Source: Acidobacteriaceae bacterium | Lineage (GTDB): Bacteria; Acidobacteriota; Terriglobia; Terriglobales; Acidobacteriaceae | Length of the DNA: 42,009 nucleotides | Assembly: GCA_027323885.1 (NCBI GenBank) | Contig: DAHVZT010000100.1 | Coordinates: forward strand, 1-42,009 | Direction of reading: 5' to 3' | In this document: in pieces, positions 1-12,391 of the stretch | How positions within the stretch are numbered: the first letter of the stretch is position 1 | Layout of the letters: each line of letters opens with the position of its first letter | Notes under the pieces: model-generated | The model's database searches: none | What the model was told of the DNA's origin: nothing | Seen by the model: the letters and a program-made list of their open reading frames with translations, nothing else | Position numbers and translations under genes: made by a program

Positions 1-370
1 AAAGGCGCGAAGGTCGTAAGACTGTGGATCGGATTTGCGGCCTGATACAGGATAGTTGCCATGCTCTTTGTGTTCCTTAGAATGTTTCGGTTCGTTGGGT
101 CCGTCAGCGCCAAACCAACTGTTCTGCTGATACCTTTTTGCTCCGCTCCCGGCAGACCCCGGCCAGGCGTCCTTCGATCATCCGGAAACGCGGAATCCCA
201 TCCCTGGATGGGCGTCTGCGGTCTTCCTTCAGGGTTACCAGCGGAGTTTGGGCGCAAGATCACCAAGCGCCAAATTTTTGCCGCCACCGTGAATCTTTTA
301 GCTTACATCAGTCCGGCTTTTGCAAACGGCGCGCCACGCCGCATTTGCTGGAAAGACCAAGCTTCCAACA

Positions 371-1861
<1,491 letters not shown>

Positions 1862-1956
1862 CTAGCGTCGTTCGCGGCGAAACCCCTGGAGTGCCAATTG
1901 CAAACCGGAATCCGCAAGCATTGTGCGCCCAAACTTCGGAAATCCTTGCATGCTCC

Positions 1957-3108
<1,152 letters not shown>

Positions 3109-3196
3109 TTACTGGATTGCCTTGGCGCGCCCGCTGCACATCGCGAATGCCAACTCCTCGGTCCGTGAATGACGCGGATTTGCGCAGGCACATAGA

Positions 3197-4786
3197 ATGG
3201 CGGGTGTGAATACCAAAAAGCTTCGACGTTCTAGTTCCTGGACGACCACACATTTTCAATCCACAGGCCGCAACAGGTGGAGTGTGGGTTGCAAGCTGGG
3301 TCTGTTCCTTATTTTGATGCTTCCGTTGACGAATGCTCTGCACGGGCAGAGGCGTCCTTCCTCGCAGATGAACCAGCCTGACGTGCGCCCTCGCGTGATC
3401 ATCATCAGTGACATTGGCAATGAACCCGATGATCAGATGTCCTTTGTTCGCCTGCTGCTCTACTCCAATGAATTCGATATCGAAGGGCTAATCGCGACCA
3501 CCTCGACCTGGCAGAAGAGCTCGGTCCATCCGGAGACCATGCGTGCCTTGATCCAGGCGTACGCCACTGTTCGGCCCAATCTATTGTTGAACGCAAAGGG
3601 CTGGCCCACTGCCGACGAGCTTGCCGCGCATGTCTTCGTCGGGCAGTCCGCCTATGGCTTGGCCGCCACAGGGCTGGACAAAATGTCGGATGGTGCCAAG
3701 GCAATCATTCGTGCAGGAGATCGCGACGATGCGCGCCCGGTATGGATATGCCTTTGGGGTGGCGCGAATACCTTGGCCGAGGCTCTGATCGAAGTGCGCG
3801 CCACACGATCACCGTCCGACTTGGCCAAATTCATCGCGAAGCTTCGCGTCTCCTCGATTTCCGATCAGGATGACGCCGGACCTTGGATTCGCCGCACATT
3901 TCCCGATCTGTTCTACATCGTTCAACCCTCGGCGCCGGACGGCGGTAGTTCCTATTACGCCACCTGGACCGGTATCAGTGGAGACGTTTATTACCGCAAC
4001 TGCATGGGTGCGGACACCTCGTTAGTGACGAACAGATGGCTGGATGCAAACATCCGAAGCAAAGGGCCATTGGGAAAACTTTACCCAAGGTTTGCGTTCA
4101 TTATGGAAGGGGATACTCCCTCGTTCCTGGGACTGATTGACAACGGACTGAACAGCTCCCGCAGCCCTGATTGGGGAGGCTGGGGAGGCCGCTATGTTTA
4201 TCGCCAGCCATATGGTGAGACGCATCCGATCTGGACCCAGGGCGGCGACCTGTTTTCCCGCGTGACATCCCAGGACAGCGTCGTTGGAGTCGATGGCAGG
4301 ACCTACACGTCAGACCAGGCCACGATCTGGCGATGGCGCGAAGCGTTCCAAAATGATTTTGCCGCGCGCATGGACTGGACGATCAAGGATTATGCCCACT
4401 CGAACCATAATCCAGTCATCGAAATCAATGGAGCGGACGGAACCGCCCCAATTGTGATGGAGGCTGAGGTCGGCAAACCTGTACGTCTGGACGCGAGTAA
4501 AAGTCATGATCCCGATGGACAGAGTCTGCAGTACAGTTGGTTTCACTATGCCGAGGCAGGAGGTACTGGGACCAACCTGTCCTCCGTCACATTGACTGGG
4601 AACCATCGGTCAGTAGCGATTGTGACTCCGACGGCGGTTTGCCACCAGCCGTGGATGCCCAACGTCATCCCTTGCTCGGGCCCCGGCGTCGCGCACATCA
4701 TTCTGGCTGTAACAGACAACGGGTCGCCTCCGCTGACGTCCTACCGCCGGGTCATATTGCACGTACATGCATCGACTTCCCGCTGA
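3197..4786 (+). CDS. DUF1593 (Sde182-type, nucleoside hydrolase-like) exported protein with C-terminal PKD-like region
   Basis: Hydrophobic N-terminus; PRVIIISDIGNEPDDQMSFVRLLLYSNEFDIEGLIATTSTW resembles the nucleoside hydrolase-like DUF1593 signature; C-terminal VRLDASKSHDPDGQSLQYSWF. Confidence 0.85.
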   Translation: MAGVNTKKLRRSSSWTTTHFQSTGRNRWSVGCKLGLFLILMLPLTNALHGQRRPSSQMNQPDVRPRVIIISDIGNEPDDQMSFVRLLLYSNEFDIEGLIATTSTWQKSSVHPETMRALIQAYATVRPNLLLNAKGWPTADELAAHVFVGQSAYGLAATGLDKMSDGAKAIIRAGDRDDARPVWICLWGGANTLAEALIEVRATRSPSDLAKFIAKLRVSSISDQDDAGPWIRRTFPDLFYIVQPSAPDGGSSYYATWTGISGDVYYRNCMGADTSLVTNRWLDANIRSKGPLGKLYPRFAFIMEGDTPSFLGLIDNGLNSSRSPDWGGWGGRYVYRQPYGETHPIWTQGGDLFSRVTSQDSVVGVDGRTYTSDQATIWRWREAFQNDFAARMDWTIKDYAHSNHNPVIEINGADGTAPIVMEAEVGKPVRLDASKSHDPDGQSLQYSWFHYAEAGGTGTNLSSVTLTGNHRSVAIVTPTAVCHQPWMPNVIPCSGPGVAHIILAVTDNGSPPLTSYRRVILHVHASTSR

Positions 4787-5097
4787 GGGTCGCGCTCCTT
4801 ACATTTCGATGTAGAGCAACATCAGGGCTGCTATTGGAGCCGTCATCCTAAGCGAAGAACCTTTACATTTGCGGCACCATAGCCCATGTCGTCCTCCATG
4901 CCTTGGCGTGACGTCCTGTAGTGTTTTTCGATCACTGTTCGTCGAGCGGCTGCAGGACTAGGACCGGCAGCTTTTCCCATCCGATCGAAGTCTTTCCGAC
5001 TCATAATGGGCTGGTTATTTCGTCACGATTTGCTTTGTCAGTCGTTCGTTTGAGCGAGTATGCTCTTGCTGAGACAGATGCACAGGCGCCCGCGTGT

Positions 5098-6111
5098 ATG
5101 TCTGGTACGCGCCAAACCGTAGCAGGCCTTCCAGCCTCCGGGAGCTTTCTGTTCCTGGCTTGTTGCGTGTTTCTCTTTGGCTCAAACCGCGGCCGCGCCG
5201 CTTCAACTCTCGCGCCAGGCTCTTCCCCGAGCGATTCTCCGATCGTCATTCCGTTTGAATACGCGCACGGTCACATTTTTCTGCAGCTCGCTCTGGGTGG
5301 GTCAGGCATGCACACCGTCATGCTCGATACGGGATTCACCAGCGACAGCAAGACAATTGCGATCGACTCGCGGATTGCCGGGCAGCTTCGCACGGACCAG
5401 GGCGAGCCGCTGCAGATTGTGGGCCTGGGAGCGGACGACATCCATGGCAGAAAAGTAGACGACATCGACGTCCGTTTAGGAGACAGAGCAATCGTCCGTA
5501 GCGCGGCGGAGAGCTTCGACTTCACAGCTCTGCGAGTGGCGCTGCGTCACCCGCTGGATGGCATCATCGGCTTTGCCTTCTTACGCGACTACGTTGCGGA
5601 GGTGGATTACCCCGATCGCGTGCTCCGCCTGCACGACGCGGCGCGATACCGCTACCACGGGGACGGAACCCAGATTTCCATGGACAAATCCCGCCCCAGG
5701 ATCCGTGTAAGGGTGCAGTTGCCGAGCGGCGAAGAACGAGAGGCGCAACTGCTGATCGACACCGGCAGCGACGCTGTCCTGATCCTTGATCCTCGCTTTG
5801 TCGGGCGGCATGGACCTTCGCAGCGAATCCTCAACGTTGAGCAATCGAGCTATATCGGCCTTGGTGGCCGCTTTGCCTGCGACGTGGTCCAGTTGTCCAA
5901 GATGCAATTCGGCGACAACTCATTCCAGCGCCAGATCTTGATTCAGTCTTTTTATGCGCTTCTCGCCCCCTTGAGCAGAGGCGTTCCGGACCGCAGCCGC
6001 CTCGATGGGGACCTGGGCAACAAGGTTCTCGAGCAGATGGATGTAATCTTCGATCCCAGGCGAGGGCGCGTGATTCTGGAGGTGCCGCCGGTGAAGGTCG
6101 CCATGCGATGA
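5098..6111 (+). CDS. retropepsin-like aspartic protease family protein with two DTG motifs, exported
   Basis: MLDTGFTSDS and LLIDTGSDAVLI motifs; hydrophobic leader from ATG at 5098 (ORF is open from 4921). Confidence 0.75.
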   Translation: MSGTRQTVAGLPASGSFLFLACCVFLFGSNRGRAASTLAPGSSPSDSPIVIPFEYAHGHIFLQLALGGSGMHTVMLDTGFTSDSKTIAIDSRIAGQLRTDQGEPLQIVGLGADDIHGRKVDDIDVRLGDRAIVRSAAESFDFTALRVALRHPLDGIIGFAFLRDYVAEVDYPDRVLRLHDAARYRYHGDGTQISMDKSRPRIRVRVQLPSGEEREAQLLIDTGSDAVLILDPRFVGRHGPSQRILNVEQSSYIGLGGRFACDVVQLSKMQFGDNSFQRQILIQSFYALLAPLSRGVPDRSRLDGDLGNKVLEQMDVIFDPRRGRVILEVPPVKVAMR

Positions 6112-6139
6112 CATTCCTTGACCGCCAGCGAGGCGGAAA

Positions 6140-6158
6140 AGCCCGGCAAGCCGGGGCT
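6140..6158 (+). terminator. weak stem-loop downstream of the aspartic protease gene
   Basis: agcccggcaagccggggct: about 7 bp stem with one bulge, followed by gttgtg; not a strong U-tract. Confidence 0.25.
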
Positions 6159-6302
6159 GTTGTGCTCAAGGCATCGAGCCGCCGGTGGACTGCATGGCGG
6201 CTGCGTCCTCGCCGTAGCCGGTGACCAGATCGTATTGCGGAGGAATGTTCTTGGCGGTGGCCGGGCGATGCTTCCGGATGGCCGTTCCGCACGTCCCGCG
6301 CC

Positions 6303-7004
6303 CTAGTTCGCTCTACGCTGCATGCGCAGCCGTTCCACGCCGTCAAGCGCGCTCCACAGCGCCTGCGCCGTGGCTTGCGCTGCATCGAGCGCCCGGTCCG
6401 CCGCACTGGGATCGCGGGTCAGTTCCTCATGGATGGCTTGCTTCCAGACTTCTGCGTGATGAACGTCCGCCGTCTGATGCAGCGTGAAGTAGCGGCAGGT
6501 TGCAGCGTCGGCGCCATAGTTGTCGCACAACCCGGCGGCCTTCTGCCTCGCGATTTCCGGCACGCGCGACTCATAGGCGTAGAGAGCGGCAAGTCCTACG
6601 GCGGCAACGTCCTGCTGCATCAACCTGTGGAGTGTCCCGATCAGATTTCGCGTTTCCGGCTGGACCTGCCGATTGCGCACCGCGCCTTCCTCTGCGCCCA
6701 TACCTTTGGCGAAATCCATCCACAGCTCGCTGTGAGATTTTCCGTCAGGCGCGTCGATGCCTTCCTCGTCCACCAGATTCCGAAGCACCGTACGGCGCAG
6801 TTCCGCATCTTCCAACCGGGAATGCATGGCGCTCAGGTAGGTTGGAAATGCGGATACGTGGTGCCAGTATTCCGAGGCATAGTCGCGCAAATCTTCAGCG
6901 GTCAGTTCGCCGGCAGTCCAGGCGCGATAGAAGGGATGCTTCAAAAGATCGTAGGGTGCGATGCGCTCTTCCAGGTGGAGGAAGAATTCCGTAGTGGTCC
7001 GCAA
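6303..7004 (-). CDS. CADD-family (TenA/PqqC-like fold) protein, putative self-sacrificing p-aminobenzoate synthase
   Basis: TTG start at 7004 with AAGGAGG about 7 nt upstream; HPFYRAWTAGELTAEDLRDYASEYWHHVSAFPTYLSAMHSR, NLVDEEG...HSELW, ALYAYESRVPEIARQK, YFTLHQTADVHHAE. The provided ORF start (7211) overlaps folK and is unlikely. Confidence 0.85.
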   Translation of the reverse strand: MRTTTEFFLHLEERIAPYDLLKHPFYRAWTAGELTAEDLRDYASEYWHHVSAFPTYLSAMHSRLEDAELRRTVLRNLVDEEGIDAPDGKSHSELWMDFAKGMGAEEGAVRNRQVQPETRNLIGTLHRLMQQDVAAVGLAALYAYESRVPEIARQKAAGLCDNYGADAATCRYFTLHQTADVHHAEVWKQAIHEELTRDPSAADRALDAAQATAQALWSALDGVERLRMQRRAN

Positions 7005-7084
7005 GGGAAATGCCTCCTTATACAAAAACAGAATTTGGCAGCAAAATTTATTTGACTGAAATCTACTCGCTTCTCGCGTATCTC

Positions 7085-7633
7085 TCAAGTGAATTGCATC
7101 GGGAGCCGCGCTTCCTCCATTTTGCGGACGATACCCTGGCCTGAATTGAGTTCCTGCGACAGTTCTGCAATCAACTGCGCGACAGGCTTTCCACTGACCG
7201 GGTGCTGCCACTGCGGGGCGATTTCCGCCAACGGAACCAGCACGAACGCCCGCTGACCGATGGCCGGATGGGGCAAGGTGAGCAGGGGCGTGTCCATCAC
7301 GAGATCATCGAAGGAGAGCAGATCGAGATCGAGCGTGCGGGGACCTTTCGGCGGAGAACTCGCCCGGTCGCGGCCCTGCAGCACCTCCAGGCGAAGCAGG
7401 TCCGTCATCAAAGTCTCAGGCTGAAGCGGCGTGTGCAGCTCGACGACCGCATTGACGAAGTCCGGTTGCGTCACGCTGCCGACCGGAGCGGTTTCATAGA
7501 ACGAAGAGGCCCTGGAGACGACGCCAAGCTTCGCCAGGCCGGCAATCGCCGCACGCAAATGGGCGGCGCGGTCGCCCAAATTGGAACCGAGAGCGATGTA
7601 GGCGATATGACGGGAAGCGCGTGCAGGAGCCAT
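7085..7633 (-). CDS. folK: 2-amino-4-hydroxy-6-hydroxymethyldihydropteridine diphosphokinase
   Basis: YIALGSNLGDR, SSFYETAPVG...QPDFVNAVVEL, GPRTLDLDLLSFDD, LPHPAIGQRAFVLVPLAEIAP. Confidence 0.96.
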   Translation of the reverse strand: MAPARASRHIAYIALGSNLGDRAAHLRAAIAGLAKLGVVSRASSFYETAPVGSVTQPDFVNAVVELHTPLQPETLMTDLLRLEVLQGRDRASSPPKGPRTLDLDLLSFDDLVMDTPLLTLPHPAIGQRAFVLVPLAEIAPQWQHPVSGKPVAQLIAELSQELNSGQGIVRKMEEARLPMQFT

Positions 7634-7638
7634 CTGGA

Positions 7639-8565
7639 TCAGGCGGTCAGCGCGGCCGGGGGCATCGTCAGGTTGTGCTCCGCCGGCAAGTGCACCAGTT
7701 CCCAGGCGGAGCGGTCTTGCATCAGCCGCGAAACCAGCGCGGTGTGCATCGCGTGTCCGGCGCGTTCGGCAATCACACGGCCCTGGATTCTGCGGCCAGC
7801 CAGCGCCAAATCGCCGATCAGGTCCAGCACCTTGTGCCGGACAAACTCATTCGCAAAACGCAAGGGCCCATTCTGCACGCCTTCGTGGGTCAGGATGATT
7901 GCGTTCTGTTCCGATGCGCCGCGGATCAGTCCCATGTTGCGCAGCATGGCCTCATCTTCGCGAAAGCCGAAAGTGCGGGCGGAAGCAAGCTCCGATGCAT
8001 ACGCGCCGGTGTTCAGGTCCAGTTGGAAAGACTGTTTGCCAATGGGTGAGGGGAAGTCGATAGCGTAGGAAACGCTGTAGCCCTCTCCGGGATACAAGGC
8101 GATGAATTTGCTGTTATCGCGCACTTCAATGGTTTTGCGGATGCGGATGTATTCGCGGCGGCGTCGCTGCGTCTGCAGCCCGACAGATTGGAACGCCTCA
8201 ATATAAGGGAGCGCGCTGCCATCCAGGATCGGCAGCTCCAGATTGTCGAGTTCGACAATCACGTTGTCCACCCCGTATCCGATCAGCGCCGAGAGCAGAT
8301 GTTCGGTCGTGGAGATCAAAACACCGTGGCGCATGAGGCTGGTCGCGTAGCTGACTTTGGCGACATTGCGGCCATTGGCGGGAATTTCAAAGTTATCCAG
8401 ATCGGTGCGGCGGAACAAAACCCCCGCACCGGCGGGCGCCGGCAGCATCTTTAACCGAACCGGAGCGCCGCTGTGAAGCCCAATGCCGGCAAACTCAACC
8501 GGGCCCGCGAGGGTCTGCTCGTATTGCAGGTTACGCGCGATGCGAACCCTCCCATGCGTGTACAA
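7639..8565 (-). CDS. lpxC: UDP-3-O-acyl-N-acetylglucosamine deacetylase
   Basis: GIGLHSG, ISTTEHLLSAL, LDGSALP, SARTFGF, FVRHKVLDLIGDLAL, AGHAMHTALV. Confidence 0.96.
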   Translation of the reverse strand: MYTHGRVRIARNLQYEQTLAGPVEFAGIGLHSGAPVRLKMLPAPAGAGVLFRRTDLDNFEIPANGRNVAKVSYATSLMRHGVLISTTEHLLSALIGYGVDNVIVELDNLELPILDGSALPYIEAFQSVGLQTQRRRREYIRIRKTIEVRDNSKFIALYPGEGYSVSYAIDFPSPIGKQSFQLDLNTGAYASELASARTFGFREDEAMLRNMGLIRGASEQNAIILTHEGVQNGPLRFANEFVRHKVLDLIGDLALAGRRIQGRVIAERAGHAMHTALVSRLMQDRSAWELVHLPAEHNLTMPPAALTA

Positions 8566-8723
8566 CTCCGTATCTTATAAGGGTTCCCGAACCGTGCAAT
8601 GTGTCGGAAATACAACAGTCTGTGGCGAGTCCGCAAACCTGGCCTGTCGCGGAAAAGCCACAGACCCGGTTTGCCGTGGGAAGAAACTGGCGGCAATCCG
8701 CTGCTTTCGCTACTTTGGAAGGT

Positions 8724-9899
8724 ATGCCAAAGGCCAAAGGCACTCCCGAAAAAACCGCTGCGAGGTGGATGCAAGCCGCACTCGCACGACAGCCGGAAAT
8801 GTTGAAGGACCTACAGACTCTGGTGGCGATCGAGTCTCCCAGCGACAACAAGGGCGCAGTGGACCGTGCCAGCGAGTTTGTAGCCAGCCAGATGCAAGGC
8901 CTGGGAGGGAAGGTTCGCCGGCATCGCCCAAAGCAGTTCGGAGATGTGCTGGAGGTCCGGTTTCGCGGAACAGGCAGCCGATCCACCAGGCCGCTCCTGC
9001 TGCTAGGCCATCTGGACACGGTCTGGCCCATGGGAACGCTGAGCGAGATGCCCTATCGTGTGGAGCGAACCCGCGCGTTTGGTCCTGGCGTCTACGACAT
9101 GAAAGCTGGCGTGGTAATGGCCATGCACGCGTTGGCCATGGTGCTGGAAGCCTCGACCCTGACCTGTCCGGTGATTCTATTGCTGAATTCAGAGGAAGAG
9201 ATCGGCAGTCCGTGCTCGCGCGCCATCACGGAGAAGATCGCCGCCGAATGCTCCGCTGTCTTCGTGCTGGAGCCCGCGCAAGGCGCGGCAGGCGCGTACA
9301 AAACAGCACGTAAAGGGGTCGGGCAATATTCCGTGCAGGTTCAGGGTGTGGCGGCGCACAGTGGAGTGGATTTTGAGAAAGGCCATTCCGCCATTCTGGA
9401 GCTGGCGCGTCTGCTGGAAAAAATCTCGCGTTTTACCGATTTGAAAACCGGCCTGACCGTCAATCCCGGCATCGTCCAGGGAGGCACGCGGGTGAATGTG
9501 GTGGCCGCCGAAGCGCATGCCGAGATCGATGTGCGAATTGCGCGCATGCGCGATGCCGCGCGGGTGGAGCGACTGTTTCGCTCCTTGCGTCCGGCGGACC
9601 CGGCCTGCTCAGTGAAGATCACGGGCGCCCTGAATCGTCCGCCGATGGAGCGCAGCCGCGGCACCGCTCAGCTATTCCAACGGGCACAGAAGTTCGCAGC
9701 GGAAATGGGCTTTGCTCTGCAGGAAGCCAGCACGGGCGGCGGATCGGACGGCAACTTTACCGCCGCGCTTGGGATTCCGACGCTCGACGGCATGGGCGCA
9801 GTTGGCGAGGGCGCGCATGCCACCCATGAATGCATTTTTCTGGAACACCTTGCACCGCGCACGGCGCTGCTGGCGGCCTTGATGGCAGATGAACAGTAA
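8724..9899 (+). CDS. M20 family metallopeptidase (glutamate carboxypeptidase-like)
   Basis: LLLGHLDTVWPMGT, GPGVYDMKAGVVMAMHAL, LLNSEEEIGSPCSR, EASTGGGSDGNFTAALGIPTLDGMGAVGEGAHATHE. ORF open from 8601; ATG 8724 fits the family start better. Confidence 0.9.
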   Translation: MPKAKGTPEKTAARWMQAALARQPEMLKDLQTLVAIESPSDNKGAVDRASEFVASQMQGLGGKVRRHRPKQFGDVLEVRFRGTGSRSTRPLLLLGHLDTVWPMGTLSEMPYRVERTRAFGPGVYDMKAGVVMAMHALAMVLEASTLTCPVILLLNSEEEIGSPCSRAITEKIAAECSAVFVLEPAQGAAGAYKTARKGVGQYSVQVQGVAAHSGVDFEKGHSAILELARLLEKISRFTDLKTGLTVNPGIVQGGTRVNVVAAEAHAEIDVRIARMRDAARVERLFRSLRPADPACSVKITGALNRPPMERSRGTAQLFQRAQKFAAEMGFALQEASTGGGSDGNFTAALGIPTLDGMGAVGEGAHATHECIFLEHLAPRTALLAALMADEQ

Positions 9900-10194
9900 A
9901 TCGGATTTGGGCTAGAGGAACCACATCCGGTGGAAAGTTGGCAGCCATTTCGGCCGGGCAGAAGCTTTGACTGAAGTCTTAACGATTCATATAGATGGGT
10001 GAATTCGTCGGGATGCACGAGACTTTAAGATGATACGATCTTAGGTGTTTACCAGTGATCAGGTTCAAGGGTATTGTTATCTGATTGGCGCTTCCTCCGA
10101 GTCCATGTGAAACAATTGCATTATGCTTTGCATCCCTCTCAGTAGTGGAGAACTCCTCATGAAAAACGCAGACGGTTACGACGGCTAATTTGAA

Positions 10195-10698
10195 ATGCAT
10201 ACTGCGGATACCGCATGTAGATGGTTAGGTGAGACCGGCGGGTTTTGGATACAGACCTTCGCTCTCATAATTTCTGCGGTGGCTGCGCTCTGGCTAATTT
10301 ATTCCAGCGCAAGTGGAGAGCGGCAACGGGCAACGATTGATCTGGTGGTTCAGCAGAGACGGGACAAAGAACTCGAAGCTGCAAAGTTGCTCATCCGCAA
10401 TCTTCACGAAAACAACACCACGAATTTTGCAAAATTCCTTGAAGACCGAGCTTCATGCGAGTTCACAGCGATCTTAAAAGTTCTCAACAACTATGAATTC
10501 ATTGCGGCCGCTATCAGGCACGGCGCTCTGGACGAAAAACTTTTCAAGCGTATGCAATATACCGTTGTTCTGAAAGCTTGGGGAGCGCTGTGTCCTTTTG
10601 TATTTGAACTGAGGAAGCAGGATCAACACACAACTCTTTTCCAAGAGTTCCAGCGAATGGCAGAAAGGTGGAAAGAAAATCCCCTCAAGCCAGACTGA
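10195..10698 (+). CDS. DUF4760-like small membrane protein
   Basis: 167 aa; one N-terminal TM helix (WIQTFALIISAVAALWLIYSS) followed by a helical domain with FLEDRASCEFTAILKVLNNYEFIAAAIRHGALDE. Confidence 0.65.
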   Translation: MHTADTACRWLGETGGFWIQTFALIISAVAALWLIYSSASGERQRATIDLVVQQRRDKELEAAKLLIRNLHENNTTNFAKFLEDRASCEFTAILKVLNNYEFIAAAIRHGALDEKLFKRMQYTVVLKAWGALCPFVFELRKQDQHTTLFQEFQRMAERWKENPLKPD

Positions 10699-10762
10699 TT
10701 GTCCATCTCTTCTCCCTGCCTTTCTTCCCGCAGCAGATTACAAATCACAGATGGAATTGTGC

Positions 10763-11395
10763 CTATTTCTCGTCCGCTGCTTCCATCATGGCGCTGACCC
10801 GAGCCACTGGCAGGCCGACTACGTTGAAGTAGCAGCCTTCGATGCGAGGGATCCATCGGGCGGCGCGGCCCTGGATTGCGTAAGCTCCGGCCTTGTCGCG
10901 CGGTTCTCCGGTCGCAATGTAGGCGCGGAGTTGATCCTCTGAAGGCGTCAGCATGGTCACGAGAGTCGATTCGGCTGCGGTTTCCAGGCCTGCTGCGGAA
11001 ATCAGGCAGACCCCGGTAAGCACCCGGTGCGTACGCCCGGAGAGCAGCCGCAGCATCCGGAAGGCGTCCTCGTCATCCGACGGTTTGCCCAAAACGATTT
11101 CGTTGCAGACCACAACAGTGTCCGCTCCGAGCACCGGGACTGCCAGAGCGGAGCGCCTGGCTCGGGCCTGAAAGACCGCTGTTGCCTTTTCCCGCGCCAG
11201 CCGCTGCACGAAATCCTCCGGCGGTTCATTCATTCGCCGGGTCTCGTCGACAGGAATGGATTCCACTTCGAAAAGGAAGCCTGCCTGCGCCAGCAGCTCG
11301 CTCCGGCGGGGTGAGGCGGAAGCAAGCACCAGGGCAGGACGCGGGCTGGGCGTGGCCATACTGTTATTCAAGGGCGTCAACGTCGAAGGGTCCAT
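10763..11395 (-). CDS. maf: Maf family nucleotide pyrophosphatase
   Basis: LVLASASPRRSELLAQAGF, ARE(K)A, VLGADTVV, LGKPSDDEDAFRMLRLLSGRTHRVLTGVCL, AGAYAIQGRAARWI. Start may be ATG at 11359. Confidence 0.94.
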   Translation of the reverse strand: MDPSTLTPLNNSMATPSPRPALVLASASPRRSELLAQAGFLFEVESIPVDETRRMNEPPEDFVQRLAREKATAVFQARARRSALAVPVLGADTVVVCNEIVLGKPSDDEDAFRMLRLLSGRTHRVLTGVCLISAAGLETAAESTLVTMLTPSEDQLRAYIATGEPRDKAGAYAIQGRAARWIPRIEGCYFNVVGLPVARVSAMMEAADEK

Positions 11396-11436
11396 CTTGG
11401 GTCACAAAAATCCTGGGGAACTGGGCGAACTTGGGA

Positions 11437-12165
11437 TTACGAGACGCCTTCAGAAGATGACGGGTGCCGCTGGCTTTTATCTGCCGGGCTGGCAGGGCGC
11501 TGGGCAAGGGCTTTTTCCGGCATCACCACGACAATGGTTCCCTCCGGAATGGAGCCCTCCAGCAGGGAAATCCTGCCTTCCTTCACGATACCCCGCAGCG
11601 GGCGCACCGGCGGCGCAGCCGGTGAGCTCTGCCCAGTGCCGGAGGCCGATAACGATGCGTTCTTCGTCTCCGGTTTCCGCCGCATGCCGCGGTCCATGGC
11701 GAGGTTGGCGAGTTCGTCGGCTTTCTTGTTTTTGCCGCGCAGCACGTGCTCGATCTGGAATGCATCCAGCCGGGCCGCCCGCCGCTTCGCTTCTTCATAT
11801 AAGGGTTTCAAATCTGGACTTTGCACGCGGTACTGGCCTCGCATCTGCTTGACCATCAGCTCGGAGTCGGAAACGACGCGGAGGCGAGGATGTCCATGGG
11901 CAAGGGCAAATTCAAGCGCCGCCAGCAGCCCGGAATATTCCGCGACATTGTTGGTCCGCATGCCAAGAAACTCGCTCAGCTCGGCCAGAACTTTGCCGTC
12001 ATGCGTCTGAATGACCACGCCGTAACCCGATGGACCAGGATTGCCGCGGGACCCGCCATCCGTGTACGCGGTCACCCAGCCGGGTCCCTGGGGGCCTGCA
12101 CCGGATTCACGGGAAAACATGGAGGACTGCGCATTGCCACCGGGAGAGCTAAATTGCTGAGTCAT
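11437..12165 (-). CDS. ribonuclease HI family protein
   Basis: TAYTDGGSRGNPGPSGYGVVI, TNNVAEYSGLLAALEFAL, VVSDSELMVKQMRGQY, HVLRGKNKKADELANLAMD. ORF open to 12552, but that extension overlaps the sigma factor gene; ATG at 12165 used. Confidence 0.9.
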   Translation of the reverse strand: MTQQFSSPGGNAQSSMFSRESGAGPQGPGWVTAYTDGGSRGNPGPSGYGVVIQTHDGKVLAELSEFLGMRTNNVAEYSGLLAALEFALAHGHPRLRVVSDSELMVKQMRGQYRVQSPDLKPLYEEAKRRAARLDAFQIEHVLRGKNKKADELANLAMDRGMRRKPETKNASLSASGTGQSSPAAPPVRPLRGIVKEGRISLLEGSIPEGTIVVVMPEKALAQRPASPADKSQRHPSSSEGVS

Positions 12166-12391
12166 TTGCGTCAGTTTAGCGGATTTCGGGTCGCCTGGGT
12201 GCAAAACGCTGGACAGGCCAATGATGGCAAGCAAAGTCCGCCAGACTGTCCTGGGCTCACGTTTGGCCGGTTTTCCCGTCCAAATACTGGAGAGAATCAT
12301 GGAAACGCGACGGTTGGCAATTTTACCGCTTGAAACCCTTTCTATGCCCCACAGATCGTCTGCGCCCCCACGCATACAATCGAAGACGAGA

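Noticed and set aside
4842-4862. gtcatcctaagcgaagaac, resembling a dispersed GTCATCCTGAGCGAAG-type repeat
   Set aside because: Only one diverged copy seen in the window; copy number cannot be established here.
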